64,000 nt of DNA from Microthyrium microscopicum. Lineage: Eukaryota; Ascomycota; Dothideomycetes; Microthyriales; Microthyriaceae. The notes beneath the pieces are model-generated. The model searched no databases. It had not been told where the DNA came from and was given only the letters and a program-made list of their open reading frames with translations. The stretch covers positions 2,313,481 to 2,377,480 of the forward strand of contig MU004232.1 of the NCBI GenBank assembly GCA_010405405.1. Direction: 5' to 3'. The position numbers and the translations under genes were made by a program. Positions 21,756-34,488 of this stretch are shown here, piece by piece (the first letter of the stretch is position 1; each line of letters starts with the position of its first letter).

Positions 21756-22876
21756 ATGGCTACAAATGGTGTCTATGCTGGTGTTCTCGAGAGAATTGCC
21801 GCATATCAAAATGGGTTTCATAACGCCGACGAAGAAGAGATGGACGTTGATGTGGCCGAGCCAGTTGATCTTGAAAAGCAGCTTGACTCAGTGATACTGA
21901 ACCTGGAACACCGGCTTAGGGAACATAAAGAAGAGCTTGAAAGCGTATGCTTCTGGAACAAACCTGCTGCAGATACAAACGACTAATTGCCAGCTAGTTA
22001 CAACGCACATCAAAACCACTGGCATCATACACCAGACCTTCTGAAAATGGGCAGGAAAAGTTGAAGCAGTTGGGAGCGGTGACTGAAGCCTACAAGTCTC
22101 TTGCAAATGAGAGTCCGCAGCTACCTGAGCCAGATTCTGTTCTACCATATTTATTGGCAGCCCAAAGCATCAATCAGTCACTATCAGACTCTACAGCGGC
22201 AGTAGAAACGACAATAATTCAGCTAGAGTCCGCAACAGAACATGCCAAGGATGAAGAGAATAGTCTCTCAGACTCAACTCTACTTACAGAAGCACTTGAA
22301 TCTCGTCTTGCCAGACTGCAAATCGAAGAACAAGCACACTCAACTCGAGATCCCCAGGAGATGGCAATAAAGCTACTAGACACAAAAATCCAACGACAAA
22401 GACAATTTGAGACTGAATCCCAACGACTACACAAATCTCTCGAAACCTTCATCAGCGAGCACCTGGGAGCCATGATAGCCGCCGAAGAACTAGGCGGGCC
22501 CGTCGTCGGCGAGCTTTCAGACCTCAACGAAGACATGCTAACCGCCGGCTTCTCTTCACAAGGACGACCCAAACCCGCCAAGCCAGACTCAAACGCCACG
22601 GCAGGAGCAGCCAAACGGCAGCGCCGAATTGACGAAATTTGGGGCAGTGCGACAGCGTCAGGCCAACAAACGTCAGAGCATCAGGCCGCGTGTGAGGAGC
22701 TCAATTCGCTGTTGGATGACCTCGTTTCTGCATCATTGGCAAACACGTCGTATGTCGATCTTAGCAGAGATTCTGCCGCCTCTAGGTTTCTTGTCAGAGC
22801 AAAAGTGGCTCAGTTCCATCCAAAGGATGCTCGGAAATTGCGATTGGTGGACTTTGCTAGAGAACTGGATGGTTAG
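21756..22876 (+). CDS. CENP-K-like inner kinetochore protein
   Basis: Two exons (21756-21944 and 21998-22876) with a 53-bp intron (GTATGC donor, GACTAAT branch) give 355 aa. An ATG at 21687 would add 23 residues. Most of the protein is predicted coiled coil (for example DLEKQLDSVILNLEHRLREH). A C-terminal block follows: RRIDEIWG, then ELNSLLDDLV, then FLVRAKVAQFHPKDARKLRL. This overall form recalls fungal CENP-K (Sim4 in fission yeast), a member of the constitutive centromere network. The family call is by resemblance of the C-terminal block, and another coiled-coil kinetochore subunit is possible. Confidence 0.6.
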
Positions 22877-25800
22877 AGATCGGGAAAAAAAGAATGGGCA
22901 TGTGTCCCGTGGAACGTAGCCTCGACCATCGCCAGGATCCTGAGGTTTCTTCGCGAATCGATAGCCACGTTGACAGTTTGCGATAATTCGGCCTTCGCCT
23001 GATAGGAAGCATAAAGATTGAAATGTGGAAGCCTAAAATGATTGCCTGTAACGCATAAAACCACATGTTGCGTATGCATTTCTGTAAATTGGCCTGTAAT
23101 AGGACAATGGGTGTGGCGAACAATTACGATTAAGAGTATTTGGCCACAGCTGTGGCCGTGTTTCAAGGATATAGCTTACGAGTGAGGGAAACACAGAGTT
23201 CTAGACCTTTCACAGGCTCTTGAGAAACGCTGTTGTAAGTGGTCAGTTGGGGACGTTGTACGTTCTAAGTTTAAAGCAACCTCCGCAATTGATGTGCATT
23301 GAGTGCAGAATGATAGGGGAGCTATGGCAGCTAAGCCACAATGATAGACATTGATGGCGTCGAAAGTGGATAAGGCGCGCCACATATGTCGATCAACACC
23401 TGCAACGATCTTGTAAATGCTTGAGATACCGTTGTGCTGCTTGAAAGTGCCAGAGATTGGTCACGAGCCTGTCGCAGCCGTTGCAGGGTTTTGAATGAGC
23501 AACCAAAGCAGCGCCAGAAATACTGAAAGGGTCCGCGGAAGAGGTGCTAATTGCTGCAATGGTTGCATTAGAGGAGGGGTCAAGATGTAGCTGCGCTCCT
23601 TGTCGAACTCGATAGCCCCAATGAATATCATTCCTAGAAAGGATCAAGTTGTGGAATAGACTCAGTGGTCGGCACAGTATCCGAATGTCTGCATATTGTG
23701 TACAAGAAAAATCACAGCAGTCGTACATTATTAGTAATGTTTGTGAAAACCGGAGTGGCTGGAAATGGATAGCACGCATATAAGTGTGATATCACTGATT
23801 GAGCTGCCCGAAAATTTGCGGTGTAGGTCACTTGCGCAGGTTGAAAGCGAGGATAATAATTATAGCAAAGTAGAACAAGGTGTAGACTGGGAGCTGCTTG
23901 ATCTATCGTCATAGATCGCCCTGGGAGTGTTCGGAATAAGGAAAGACTCGCACGCAAGCTGCAGCGCCTGAGGTGTATTGCATGCTGCAGTTGCTTGTTG
24001 TCGCTCTTCAGCTATACCAATTCGGAGTAAGCTCCGGCCATATCATGCGAGGGCTCTTGGAAGCTGGAAGCCATTTTCTCAATGCCTGCCATCAGGTAAT
24101 GTGCTGAACGTACCGTGGTTTGTAGCTTATCGGCGTCTGTTTTTCCACTTCAAACCTGGCAGATGGAAACACTTGAGCAATCACAAACCCCATGACGTAA
24201 AATGCCACTTGAACTGGATATGGCACACGCTTCCATTGACCGACTCATGTGAAGTATTCTCGGAGTCCTTTTTCAATGCCGTCTGGCTCATTGAAGTGCT
24301 GACTTTGCGGCAAGTTGCGGCAAGTTGCATATCAGTAGCACTCTCTCGGAGGGCGAGAAACTCCTCTCTGATCAAAAAGCCCAACTACCAAGCCAAAAAA
24401 ATGAACAAGAATCAAAAGGTCCAAGCGGGCGACGTTCCAATGTTCCATATCACAGCACAAAGACTGCAATGTACCCAGTGCTTTCACGCTTTCAGCAAGC
24501 CTTTGCAAAATTGCATTGCGCGCCGGGCCAAACATGACATTTGCTGCCAGCCGTTGGGCAAATTGGGGCATTTTGGCGGTGTCCACTGTTGCATCATGGA
24601 GAATTAGGTAAAGTCGCTCCTCTGTCCACTGACTTGAGGAGCATGGCAAATTGGCAATACACATTAGCGCCGCCACATCCGCCCTGACCACTGCCTGCCA
24701 TTTGTCCGTTTTCCACGCTGCTTCAACTGGCGTCCGTCCAGTTACCCGTTATGGAGTGCCTCCAACCAGTCGTAGGCTCTTCCAGCGCGCCAGTGTCAGA
24801 AACGTGGGCCATTTCCCTCGGCTGCACGCCACACCAACGGCTTTTGAGACTGTCATTTGAGCGTGGAGGTCTGCCCAGCCTCGTGGGCAAGTGCCAAGTG
24901 TAGTGTCAAAGTTCTATTTCTGTGAGAGATTGACATGCGCTAACAATCAACGGACACGTTTGGAAGTTTGGAACTGATATGAACGTTACTTCGTTCCTTC
25001 TGTATCTGGGAAGCGCTGAGTATATCGTCGGCAGCCGAAACCATCGATTCTCACAGACCTGGTTGCGTTAATTTTACTTTGTCCAAAAGACTCATGCGCT
25101 AGATCGCGTACAGCACCCTGAACCCTGATACCGAGCGACCCATCAGGACTCCATATTCTGTTAATTTGCAGCCACTGATCAGTTCCATGGGTCCCTAGCC
25201 ATAGGTCGCAGAAAAGAAATGAAGATTGAAAGAACTTACGGGAGCAATAATGAGAGTGCCCCGGCATTTCATAGCTCGGTCGTCGCTCTAAAGCGCGACC
25301 TTCTTGGCGACGTACCGAAAAAATTCATATAATATGTCTACTACTCTTATGATCGGACGGAACTCTATATTGATCTGCTTCCCCGATCATCGATGCAGCT
25401 TTCTACGATGCTACGAAAGGACATTGCAACCCCCAGGAACCTGGGATGTGCTGTGGACCCTCTGTTTGGCTAGGGCGATAGAAAGTTAGGATGCCTCGGT
25501 CTCGGAGAGATCAGCGAGGCATTTGATGACTTGGCTTCAGTGATCAAGCTCTTCCCACATTCCCAAGTGGACGGCGGCTTCACTAGCCACACGCGATGCA
25601 GGGTTGGAGGTCCTTCGAATGTTCCAACAGAAAGTTCGATCGCTAGGCAAGTTGCCAAAGCAGTCTAAGAATCAGAAAGCTTTCAGATCATTTCCCAAAC
25701 GGTCAGAGCGTATTCCTGCCCCATCCCGGCAACTATGGCTTAGCTGATATCTTTGGACAAAACCACAGCGGACTAATGCACGGCTACGAATCCCAGCCGC

Positions 25801-27505
25801 GCAAAAGTACTCGGAAGCACGGCGACAAAAAGGCCACGAGAATTGGGGACTCTTTAGATGTGGCGGTGCACTGGGTGCAGCCGCCGATCATGGGGGATGT
25901 TCGTGGATTCCGCGTGTCAGGTTCAATATGCTTTGTCCAAGGGACTGGCTGTGGCGTGATAGGGATATCGCCCAGCATGCCTTGTTGGACTCGATTCCTT
26001 GCACTCTACTGAGCAGTGAGCAGAGCAATGACAATGGTTTGGTAAAGTCCATAGGGCCAGCACACAAGCGGTGGAAGGAAAAGTATTGTCGTCACTTTAT
26101 GCGCTTATGGAATTGCCCTCTCAGAAATTCAGATGCTTCATAGCGTTATTGTACGCCTTGATACTGGCCAGATCCAAGCTGTGGCATTAGAGTTTCATAC
26201 TATTAGGTGTGGCATAAAAGTGACGATACTAGACGATACTAAGTTACCTCTCCTTCGAGTCGCATCTCTGATCTCGCGTGTCTTGATATGCTATTCTTCC
26301 GATACCCTGCTAGCAGCAATCTAGAGGACGACTCTATTGGCACTTTAAGCCACGCAGATCCAAGCTCCTGGACTTTTCGCGTGTTGTGGCATCTGAATAA
26401 TCTCCAATAATCCTCCTTGTCACAGGTAGTCCTCCAATCCTCGTGAGTCGTACCTAACAAACTCTAGAGTAGTAGGGAGCACCACTACTACTCTGAAGAC
26501 TGAGTCTAAGCAAGACTTTAGGTCCTAGACAAGCATTTGGCCTGTGTACCTGTTTGGAGCTCTGACATCCAGCTGCCTGTGGCTTGATTGCAAGAGTTGC
26601 CTTCGAGACCCTCGTAGACCCTTCGCGCACTGCTCAGTGTCACCTCTGCTGCTGCTGCTGCTTCTGCAAACTTTCCATCTGTTCAAAAAGAAGAAAAAGA
26701 CTCTTTTTTCCCTGCCCCCCTTCAAGGGCCTCACTCCTCATCCTTGTGACTCCTTCTCCTCTTGCATTATTGATCTTAACCACAAAGCTCTCTAACTACC
26801 ACCCTGGAGCATCTAAACTTCTCCAGCAATCCAGATCCATTCCACCTACGTAGCTATTCTAACTTCACCACGGATTCTATACTTTCATCCTAAGGCCAAA
26901 CTCGGTCAGACTGGTCTCGATTGTCAACCTCTAAGCTTCTCCACAAACCTTGAAGCCTTGCGACCCACCTCAGCCCCATCCTGTCCACGACTCCACGCCA
27001 GTGCCTGTCTGCGACACACTAGCCAGCACGTTGATCTTTCCGCCCTTTTGTTCATTTCCAGCAATCCCAACGGCTGTCCCCGTAATTCACTGAAGTCACT
27101 GGCCAGAGGCTCCTTGTAGTGGCTGTCATTTATGTCTGCCACCACCCACCCTGGAAGCGTCCCGAGTTCCCTTAAGGTTCCTTTCCCACCCGCTGTGGCT
27201 TGACCCCTTCTGCGCCGCAAGTCTCTTCTGCTTTCTCTCTCGCGTCCAAATCCGTCTCTCAAAGTGACCTTACTTTCTCACCACATTTCCCCCGACCAAC
27301 CCGCCCTTGACCTTCTTTTCTTCTCATCTCTCATGCGCCAACCATTATAATCAGTACATGTCGTTGTTTGAGCGATGTTTCGCAATAGGCAAGTCTCTCT
27401 CCAGTCTTTTATTCTTCGCGCATTCAAACTTTGGTCCTGGTCGGCCCCTACTGGGCGCCAGTCCCGCCTGTCGCATCTTTCAATTCTCTCTAGGTTCCAG
27501 TACTA
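22877..27505. other. 4.6-kb gene-poor stretch
   Basis: No intact gene is seen. The minus strand at about 24332-24860 has an open frame with a helical, Ala/Leu-rich reading (for example RLAANVMFGPARNAILQRL) followed upstream by a TPVEAAW-like stretch, faintly like an ankyrin-type repeat relic. The direct repeat GCGGCAAGTT occurs twice in tandem near 24307. From about 26560 the DNA becomes CT-rich with a CTG run near 26650; this looks like the promoter and long 5' leader of the grainyhead-like gene. Confidence 0.4.
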
Positions 27506-30321
27506 ATGAACATCTTTAGGAACTCGCAGAAGCCAGCCGATGAGCTTCTAGCCAACTTCAAGGCCTCATTCCCAGGCCTTTCCTCCAGTGGAACCCGCAG
27601 TGCCAGTCTTACTACTGCTGCTGAGGCAGATGCTAGCCATTCCACCACCTCGCTAACAGATGCCCTGGATGTCGCCGTGACTTCGAGGTATGTCGCTCCA
27701 CCACCATGTCGCTCTTCACCCTATCTGAATAGCACCACCATCCCAACATGTGTTTTGGAAATAGTCCACTAGAATTATTTAGTCGTGACTTTTTCAAAAT
27801 GATGAGATTTCGATTTCCGGCTATTCTTGGAAAAATGCGCAGTTTAAAGTAGAAAGTGCTGACTTGCAATCAGGCCTCATGGCGCCGAACATGATATCAA
27901 AGATATGGATCCTACGCCAAGGGCGAATGCGGATCAATGGAGATTCACACCTTCGCTCCTAGATCCCAACAGTTTCGCATTCAGCAATTTTGCGAACCAG
28001 CCGCCTGGTTATTATACTCCGACTCCGGGAGGCACCAATACCATTTATCATTCGCAGGCCGGAGACTTGCATACTCCTGGATTCGCTATGGGTCTAAATA
28101 CACCACTCTCTATGCCAACATCTGAAGGAGGTGTACGAATTGGCTCTCCAGGACAGGCTTTTCCCGACCAGTCAATTGCGTCGCACCAGATGTTCCAGAA
28201 TCCAAACCCTTTTGGCTATCAACAACACAATGACCATCACGACCATCATGATCATCATGATCATCATGATCATCACCAACAACAACCAATTCAGCATCAA
28301 CAGACGTATGCGCCTCATCATTTCTCGCATCAACCAAGCCATTTCGATACATACCACCACCATGTCGAACAACCCAAGATGGAAGATTACTCAGCGGACG
28401 TGGAGATGGGAGAATCACAGCAGGTGGACGCTTATCCCCAGCAACATCTGGATATATCAATGCATGCTGGTCCTGCTCCGATTCCAATGGAAAAGTATGC
28501 CGGTTTCTTCATTCCTAGCGCTGAAACGTTGCCAGGAACTGTTTGGGACATGCAAGCTAACAATTCCAGTTTCCGGTACCATGTCACACTAAATGCTCCG
28601 ACGGCGATGATAAAACACGCGGACGAAATTCCAGTGACTTATCTCAATAAAGGCCAAGCATACACCATTAAAATCATGGACACAAAACCAGCGCCTCCCA
28701 CTGGAGTGTTACCAACATATAGGACATTCATCCGCATTTCTTTCGAGGATGATACACAGCGACAGCGACCATCTCAATGCTGGCAACTTTGGAAAGAAGG
28801 ACGAGGTAGTTCCGAAGCCCATCATCGAGGTGGCCGTCTACAAGCAGTAGAATATGTTGACCCAAGCTCATCTGGAGGCGTGGACCAATCCATTAGACCG
28901 CGAGTGGAAGTTGAATCGTCATCATTCGATGGATTTTCTGTAAAATGGACTCCTTCTCCTCATGGACCTCCAGAATGTCAACTTTCTCTACGGTTCAACT
29001 TCCTTTCAACCGATTTCAGTCATTCCAAGGGTGTCAAAGGAATACCTGTTCGGCTATGTGCAAAAACACACATGTTGGCAACGGACCTGCCAACGGCTTC
29101 TGAAAACCTAGGTCATGAAGTCTGCTTTTGCAAGGTCAAACTTTTCAGAGATCATGGAGCAGAGCGCAAACTCACCAACGATGTTGCTCATGTCAAGAAA
29201 TCAATTGACAAGCTCAAACAACAAATCGCTCAGTTGGAAACCGGAATTAAAGATTTTGGGAAGCGAAAACGCACCGATTCTGGATCGAAACCGAGCACTT
29301 CCAATAGGCCTGGCAAAGTTCCTAAACACAAGCGAACTTGGTCCATGTCTTCTGTCAGCGAATCCAGCAATAAGGACTCTTCGCAAGAGGATGATTTACA
29401 AGCCAAATTGACTGCACTTCAGGACATGTTCACATCGACACGTCCCGCCTCTGTTCTGTTCTTGAAAGGTGACGACAGCGACGATCCTGATATCAATCCA
29501 GTATTCCTCAATACAGAGCCCATCGCTACCCTCGCTCGAGTTGATACTAGTGAATCTCAGCTATGGGAAGAAAAGGGAAGCGGAAACGATTCATCAATCA
29601 TTTCTCCAACCCCAAGTCATCAATCCTTACAATCACAAGAACGAGAGGATTCGATTGGATTTCAAAGACCCGCCCCATTCCAACCACCAGCGCCAACTGA
29701 CTGGCCAGCTCAAACGGCGACTCAGGACCTGCATGGCGGAGCACAAGGCTTTAGCCCTACCGCATCGGCATCGGCTTCTACAGTACCAGTCAAAGTATCG
29801 AAACACACGGAAGATAGTACTCAGCTGGCTAGCTGGATTGAAGCGCTTGGAGTAGATTACTCTTATCAACCCCCTCCTCCGCGAACAGTCAAGCCAAGTA
29901 AGTGCAATGATCCTTTCATTTGAAAGCCACGCTAATAGTCGCTGCAGTCGCTTGCTACTACGTACAACCTCGAATTCAAAACGAACCTCCCAAAGATAAC
30001 TACTTCCGTGCGGTATACCTGATGCAGAAAACAGTCAAAGATCTGGCCAACGGTATCGCGGTAAAGAGTGGTATAGACTCGATGAAAGTTCTTCGAACTC
30101 TCCGAGTAACTCCCAAAGGCGTGATCATTCTCCTCGACGACGAAGGCGTCACGGAAATACCAGAAGGCCAAGACATGGTAGCCGAGTTCCAGGAAATACA
30201 CCCATCCTCACCTATGAAACGAGAATGGGATTCTGGTCCAACCGATGTCCAAGTAGACGGCGAAGTCGACGTCATTAATACCGTTCAGTCAGAAGGCTAC
30301 GAGCTGCGTTTGCTGTTTTAG
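27506..30321 (+). CDS. Grainyhead/CP2-family transcription factor
   Basis: Three exons (27506-27687, 27874-29897 and 29948-30321; introns 186 and 50 bp) give 859 aa. The N-terminus is disordered, with a His/Asp run (HDHHDHHDHH) near residue 183 coded by a CATGATCAT repeat, then Gln-rich sequence. The CP2 DNA-binding domain spans about 268-505, starting KYAGFFIPSAETLPGTVWD and including QCWQLWKEGRGS and VKWTPSPHGPPECQLSLRF. A coiled coil (VKKSIDKLKQQIAQLETGI) follows. The C-terminal exon codes the ubiquitin-like dimerisation domain (LRVTPKGVIILLDDEG). Known fungal members regulate conidial separation and cell-wall remodelling. The gene has a long CT-rich leader. Confidence 0.92.
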
Positions 30322-31781
30322 TGGAGAGTGCGAAGCGAGACCTATTTTTTTTACTTTGTAACAGTTCCGAGGATCCGAGTCACCATCCTGTAATCTTCTT
30401 ACGACTGATGACCCAAGATACCAACAAACCAACATCCAGCTAGTCCTATCTCTGGCGGTGACCCGCAGAATATGCGAGCCAGCAAGATTCGATAGCAGGA
30501 CGAGTTTAATTAGGCGGAGCTCGATTATATCCGTCAAACTCGCCAGTTTTCCTTCCTTTTTTCTTTTGACCTTTCTCAGGATACCCAATACACGACTTTT
30601 TATCGGACTGATATGAGCCGGCTTTGATTCTTTCCATTGTTTTTCCCTTTGGCTTTGTAAACATGGAAAGATACACGCGCGGATACAGCATCAAACAATT
30701 TTACCATCATACCTTTAGGAGTATCATCTACATATTCTTCATCGGCAACAAATTGTCTTATCAAGATATACCCCCTATTGTTATTGATTTTATTATATTT
30801 TGCTTTCTTGGTTTTTGAACTTGTTTCACTTCTTTCACTCGAACAACGATTACAAGTCTCTATATGACTCTATACCTGCTTTTTTATATAATGTTTTCCG
30901 CACAAAGGGAATGGGAATTTGTCGGCTGGGCCATTTTTAAACCAGATATACCTTCCTTTTCAATACTCTCCTCTGTTTGGCTTCCTGCAGGCGTTGATAC
31001 ATGTCATTGGCAACCGCTTTCATGGCCTTTCACTATTATCAATAGTGTGTCTGGTGGGCTTGCTTTTCAACTATACTTGAGCTGCGTTGGTTACAATTGT
31101 CTTACTAGGCAAGACCCAGCATGTATTCCCTCCCTCAATGTTACATTCGCAAGCTCTGCAGCATCCAACCATTCATTCCTTGACTGCGTCTGCTTTGGAA
31201 ATGATTGTGGAGTTTATCATTGTTGGCATGCGCCGTGCGAGGATTACTCTACTTGGACGGGCGCGTTTGGTGTATTGGGACGATATGGAGGCATGTATCA
31301 TGTGTTATTGGTGTGTATGGGCAAAAAGCCACTACAATAATAATCAAACTCTTTTCAGCGGGCCTGGTGAGCCAGCTTTCATCAACTTTTGTCTTGTGTA
31401 TGTGCTCTTGTGCCAATGCTCCCAAAGTCAGCATGACCTTCATACTCCAGAAATCTTCAAAGACCGCATTTCAACTTGATCAACACCGATCACTCGCCAT
31501 ACAATGGAGTCGTCTTCTTACGAGTTGTGCTAGAAATCCCGATCATATTCCAAGTATAGATGGAAGAAGAGAGGATGTTGACGGGTTGAGGAAAGGAGAA
31601 TAAAGTGGAACCCTCACCGACAGCCGAACTTCGGCGAATCAAGTCCGCAGCAATCAACAACTCTCCCACTCCCGTCCCTCTCCCACCTCCAATGTTTATT
31701 ACCTCCTCCTTCAATACATACACTACCTCTTTTTTACCCATTGTGTGCCAGCCATAGCACCGAGAGGCTTCAATTGCAATC
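30322..31781. other. Intergenic upstream of biotin synthase
   Basis: Overlapping + strand ORFs at 30864-31603 carry a few hydrophobic stretches but no domain, and they disagree in frame. The last 150 bp is CT-rich leader for the biotin synthase gene. No repeat was seen. Confidence 0.45.
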
Positions 31782-33056
31782 ATGGCTGCTATACGGTCTC
31801 AATTGGCTCCTCGCCTCCAAGGAACCTTCACCATCGTCCCCTCCCGCTTCACCATATCCCGCTCATTCAGCTCCGTACGCGATGTTCCGATAACCTCCTC
31901 CACACTCCCCTACCAAGTCTCCCAGCCAAAAACATCCGCCCTTCAAGAAGCGCTCGCTGCCTCTGCTCCTCGTACAAACTGGACCAAAGAAGAAATATCC
32001 GAAATATACAACACACCGCTCTTCGAACTACACTATGCCGCCGTACATACCTCCCCTGCCCAAGTATTTCCAGAAACAAACTAACATACAACCCAGGCCA
32101 CAATCCACCGCAAATTCCACCCCCCCGGCGCCATCCAACTATGCACCCTAATGAACATCAAAACCGGCGGCTGCTCCGAAGATTGCTCCTACTGCGCGCA
32201 ATCCACGCGCTACGACACCGGCCTCAAAGCCGAAAAAATGTCCACCGTCGACGCCGTCCTCGCCGCCGCCCGCACCGCCAAAGCCAACGGCGCAGCGCGT
32301 TTCTGCATGGGCGCTGCCTGGCGCGACATGCGTGGACGCAAGACATCTCTCAAGAATGTGAAGGCGATGGTGACGGGGGTGAGGGAGTTGGGCATGGAGG
32401 CGTGTGTGACACTGGGCATGATTGATAAGGAGCAGGCGAAGGAGTTGAAGGGCGCGGGGTTGACGGCGTATAATCATAATGTTGATACGAGTCGTGAGCA
32501 TTATCCGAATGTTATTACGACGAGGTCGTATGATGAGCGGTTGGCTACTATTCAGAATGTGAGGGAGGCGGGGATTAATGTTTGTAGTGGTGGCATTCTT
32601 GGGCTGGGGGAGAGTGCGAAGGATCATGTCGGGTTGTTGTATACGGTTGCGACGATGGAGAGCCATCCAGAAAGTTTCCCGGTGAATGCGCTGGTCCCAA
32701 TTAAGGGGACGCCGTTGGGGGATAGTGAGGCCATTCCATTTGATGCTATTGTGCGTACTATTGCGACGGCAAGACTGGTGCTGCCAGCGACGATTATTCG
32801 ATTAGCGGCGGGCAGGATTATGATGGGCGAGGAGAAGCAGATGATGTGCTTTACAGCTGGTGCCAATGCAGTGTTTACAGGCGAGAAGATGTTGACGACG
32901 GACTGCAATGGTTATGAGGAGGACAAGGCCATGTTCGACAAATGGGGTCTCAAGCCAATGGCGTCGAAACATGCTGATACTGTCGCTTCGGTGGATCAGG
33001 TACCCGTGTCATCATGGCAACAATTTAAAGAGGACAAGCCAGAAGTGACGGCATAA
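31782..33056 (+). CDS. bioB: Biotin synthase (BioB)
   Basis: Two exons (31782-32042 and 32097-33056) with a 54-bp intron (GTACAT donor, CTAAC branch, CAG end) give 406 aa. A radical-SAM enzyme that inserts sulfur into dethiobiotin. The N-terminal 35 residues (MAAIRSQLAPRLQ, later RFTISRSFSS) form a good mitochondrial presequence. The radical-SAM cluster motif C113-x3-C117-x2-C120 is in GGCSEDCSYCAQS, followed by YDTGLKAEKM. Other signatures include YNHNVDTSREHYP and CSGGILGLGES. The 3' end converges with KAPA synthase, 100 bp away. Codon choice changes abruptly near 32340 from C-ending to G/T-ending. Confidence 0.95.
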
Positions 33057-33156
33057 TCTTGTGTATAGATTTTCAAAGTACGGATTATATAGAAGGAGGC
33101 TGATCTCATTGCCATGGCCATATAGCGGCCGGCATCAAAATATGAGTAAATTATGT

Positions 33157-34488
33157 CTAAAGTCTAGCTTTTATTTCTGCATCCGCTGATTCATGAACCT
33201 GTGGTTTTAGTCTGGTTGCGAGCCATTCGTCTATTCTTCGTACAAGACCATTGATTTCTTCGAACGTATTGCCTGCATGTAAACAGACTCGAACGCGTCT
33301 CGTAGGTACCGTTGGCGGCACTACCGCCCGCACCACAAATCCACCATCTTGACAGTATTTCGCCAAACTTCGACAATCGTTCGTCTCCAGCGCAAATATG
33401 GGTGATCTGGGACATGCTGCCGTAACATGGAGCAGCAGATTATCCCTAGACTGTCTCGCGATACTTGCCATAAGCAGAGCATGAAAGTGCGAGACCAACG
33501 ACCTAAGATGTGTGGACAACTCATCCGCATATCCATTTCGAAGTAGTGAATATGACGCCTTGATCATGGCGAGCGACGGAAATGGCATGAATGTCGTATA
33601 AATCAGCGGCCTTGCGTAGTTGATCAGATAGGACCTCACGACCGGACTACACAACACAATCGCTATACAAAATATTAGCCCACCATACCCATATGCAAGT
33701 GATAAGAACTTACCACCACTACAAGCCAAACTCTTCCCAAAAGTATGCAACCTCGCAAAAACCCTCCCCTCCAACCCCAAGTCACAAACCAACCCCCGTC
33801 CCAACGGACCCAGCACCCCCGTCCCATGCGCCTCGTCAATAATCACATGCCCATTTCCATGAGGCAGCACTTCCTCCTTGAGCTCCACAATCTCTCTTAG
33901 CGGCGCCAAATCGCCATCCATACTATACACGCTCTCAACAGCAATAAAAACATTCCTCTCGCCACTCTTAACACCCTCATCGCTATTAACTTCATCCTCC
34001 AAAACACGCCTCAAATCACCAACATCATTATGTCTAAACCCCACCCGTCTCGCCGCCCGAGAAAGCCGCATTCCATCGTGAACACTTGCATGGATCAACT
34101 CATCATGCACAATAACATCCCCCCTCTGCGGAACCGTCGCAAACACACCCGCATTCGCATCAAAGCCCGAGTTAAACAGGAGACCTGCCTCTGCGCCGTG
34201 GAACGTACTGATACTGCTCTCTAGGTCGTCCGCGTACCGAGAATTGCCGTCGAGGAGTCGTGAGCCGCCGGATCCTAGGGGGAAGGTGGCGTAGTGGGAC
34301 TGTAGTTCGGAGAGGTAGGCGGCGCGCAGGACGGGTGAGGTGGCGAGGGAGAGAAAGTCGTTGGAGGAAAAGTCTGTGGAGTCGGGGGGCGAGGTGCTGA
34401 GTTGGCGGAGGAGGGAGTTTTGGTGCCGGGTTGAGAGGGCTTGGGATAGTTGCCTTTCGAGGGAGGATTTTGGTTTTGTGGACGCCAT
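33157..34488 (-). CDS. bioF: 8-amino-7-oxononanoate (KAPA) synthase with peroxisomal signal
   Basis: Two exons (34488-33714 and 33662-33157) give 426 aa. The 51-bp intron has no stop in frame. Splicing it restores the family sequence: SG then AIVLCSP, against GGAVLGSP in bacterial BioF. This PLP enzyme condenses pimeloyl-CoA with alanine. Signatures are DEAHGTGVLGPLGRG and the PLP lysine in HTFGKSLACSG (about K252). I chose the Met at 34488; the frame runs 15 codons further upstream. The last three residues are Ala-Arg-Leu, a peroxisomal targeting signal type 1. Fungal BioF is known to act in peroxisomes, where pimeloyl-CoA comes from beta-oxidation. Confidence 0.93.
   Translation of the reverse strand: MASTKPKSSLERQLSQALSTRHQNSLLRQLSTSPPDSTDFSSNDFLSLATSPVLRAAYLSELQSHYATFPLGSGGSRLLDGNSRYADDLESSISTFHGAEAGLLFNSGFDANAGVFATVPQRGDVIVHDELIHASVHDGMRLSRAARRVGFRHNDVGDLRRVLEDEVNSDEGVKSGERNVFIAVESVYSMDGDLAPLREIVELKEEVLPHGNGHVIIDEAHGTGVLGPLGRGLVCDLGLEGRVFARLHTFGKSLACSGGKFLSLAYGYGGLIFCIAIVLCSPVVRSYLINYARPLIYTTFMPFPSLAMIKASYSLLRNGYADELSTHLRSLVSHFHALLMASIARQSRDNLLLHVTAACPRSPIFALETNDCRSLAKYCQDGGFVVRAVVPPTVPTRRVRVCLHAGNTFEEINGLVRRIDEWLATRLKPQVHESADAEIKARL

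Noticed and set aside
23978-24607. 209-codon + strand ORF
   Set aside because: Its composition is Cys/His/Lys-rich without pattern, and it overlaps an equally plausible minus-strand frame; not supported as a gene.
30864-31603. Several overlapping + strand ORFs of 100-160 codons
   Set aside because: They disagree in frame, have no domain, and fit the promoter region of biotin synthase better.
31745-32425. 226-codon + strand ORF overlapping biotin synthase
   Set aside because: It is an Arg/Pro/His-rich shadow of the bioB reading frame.
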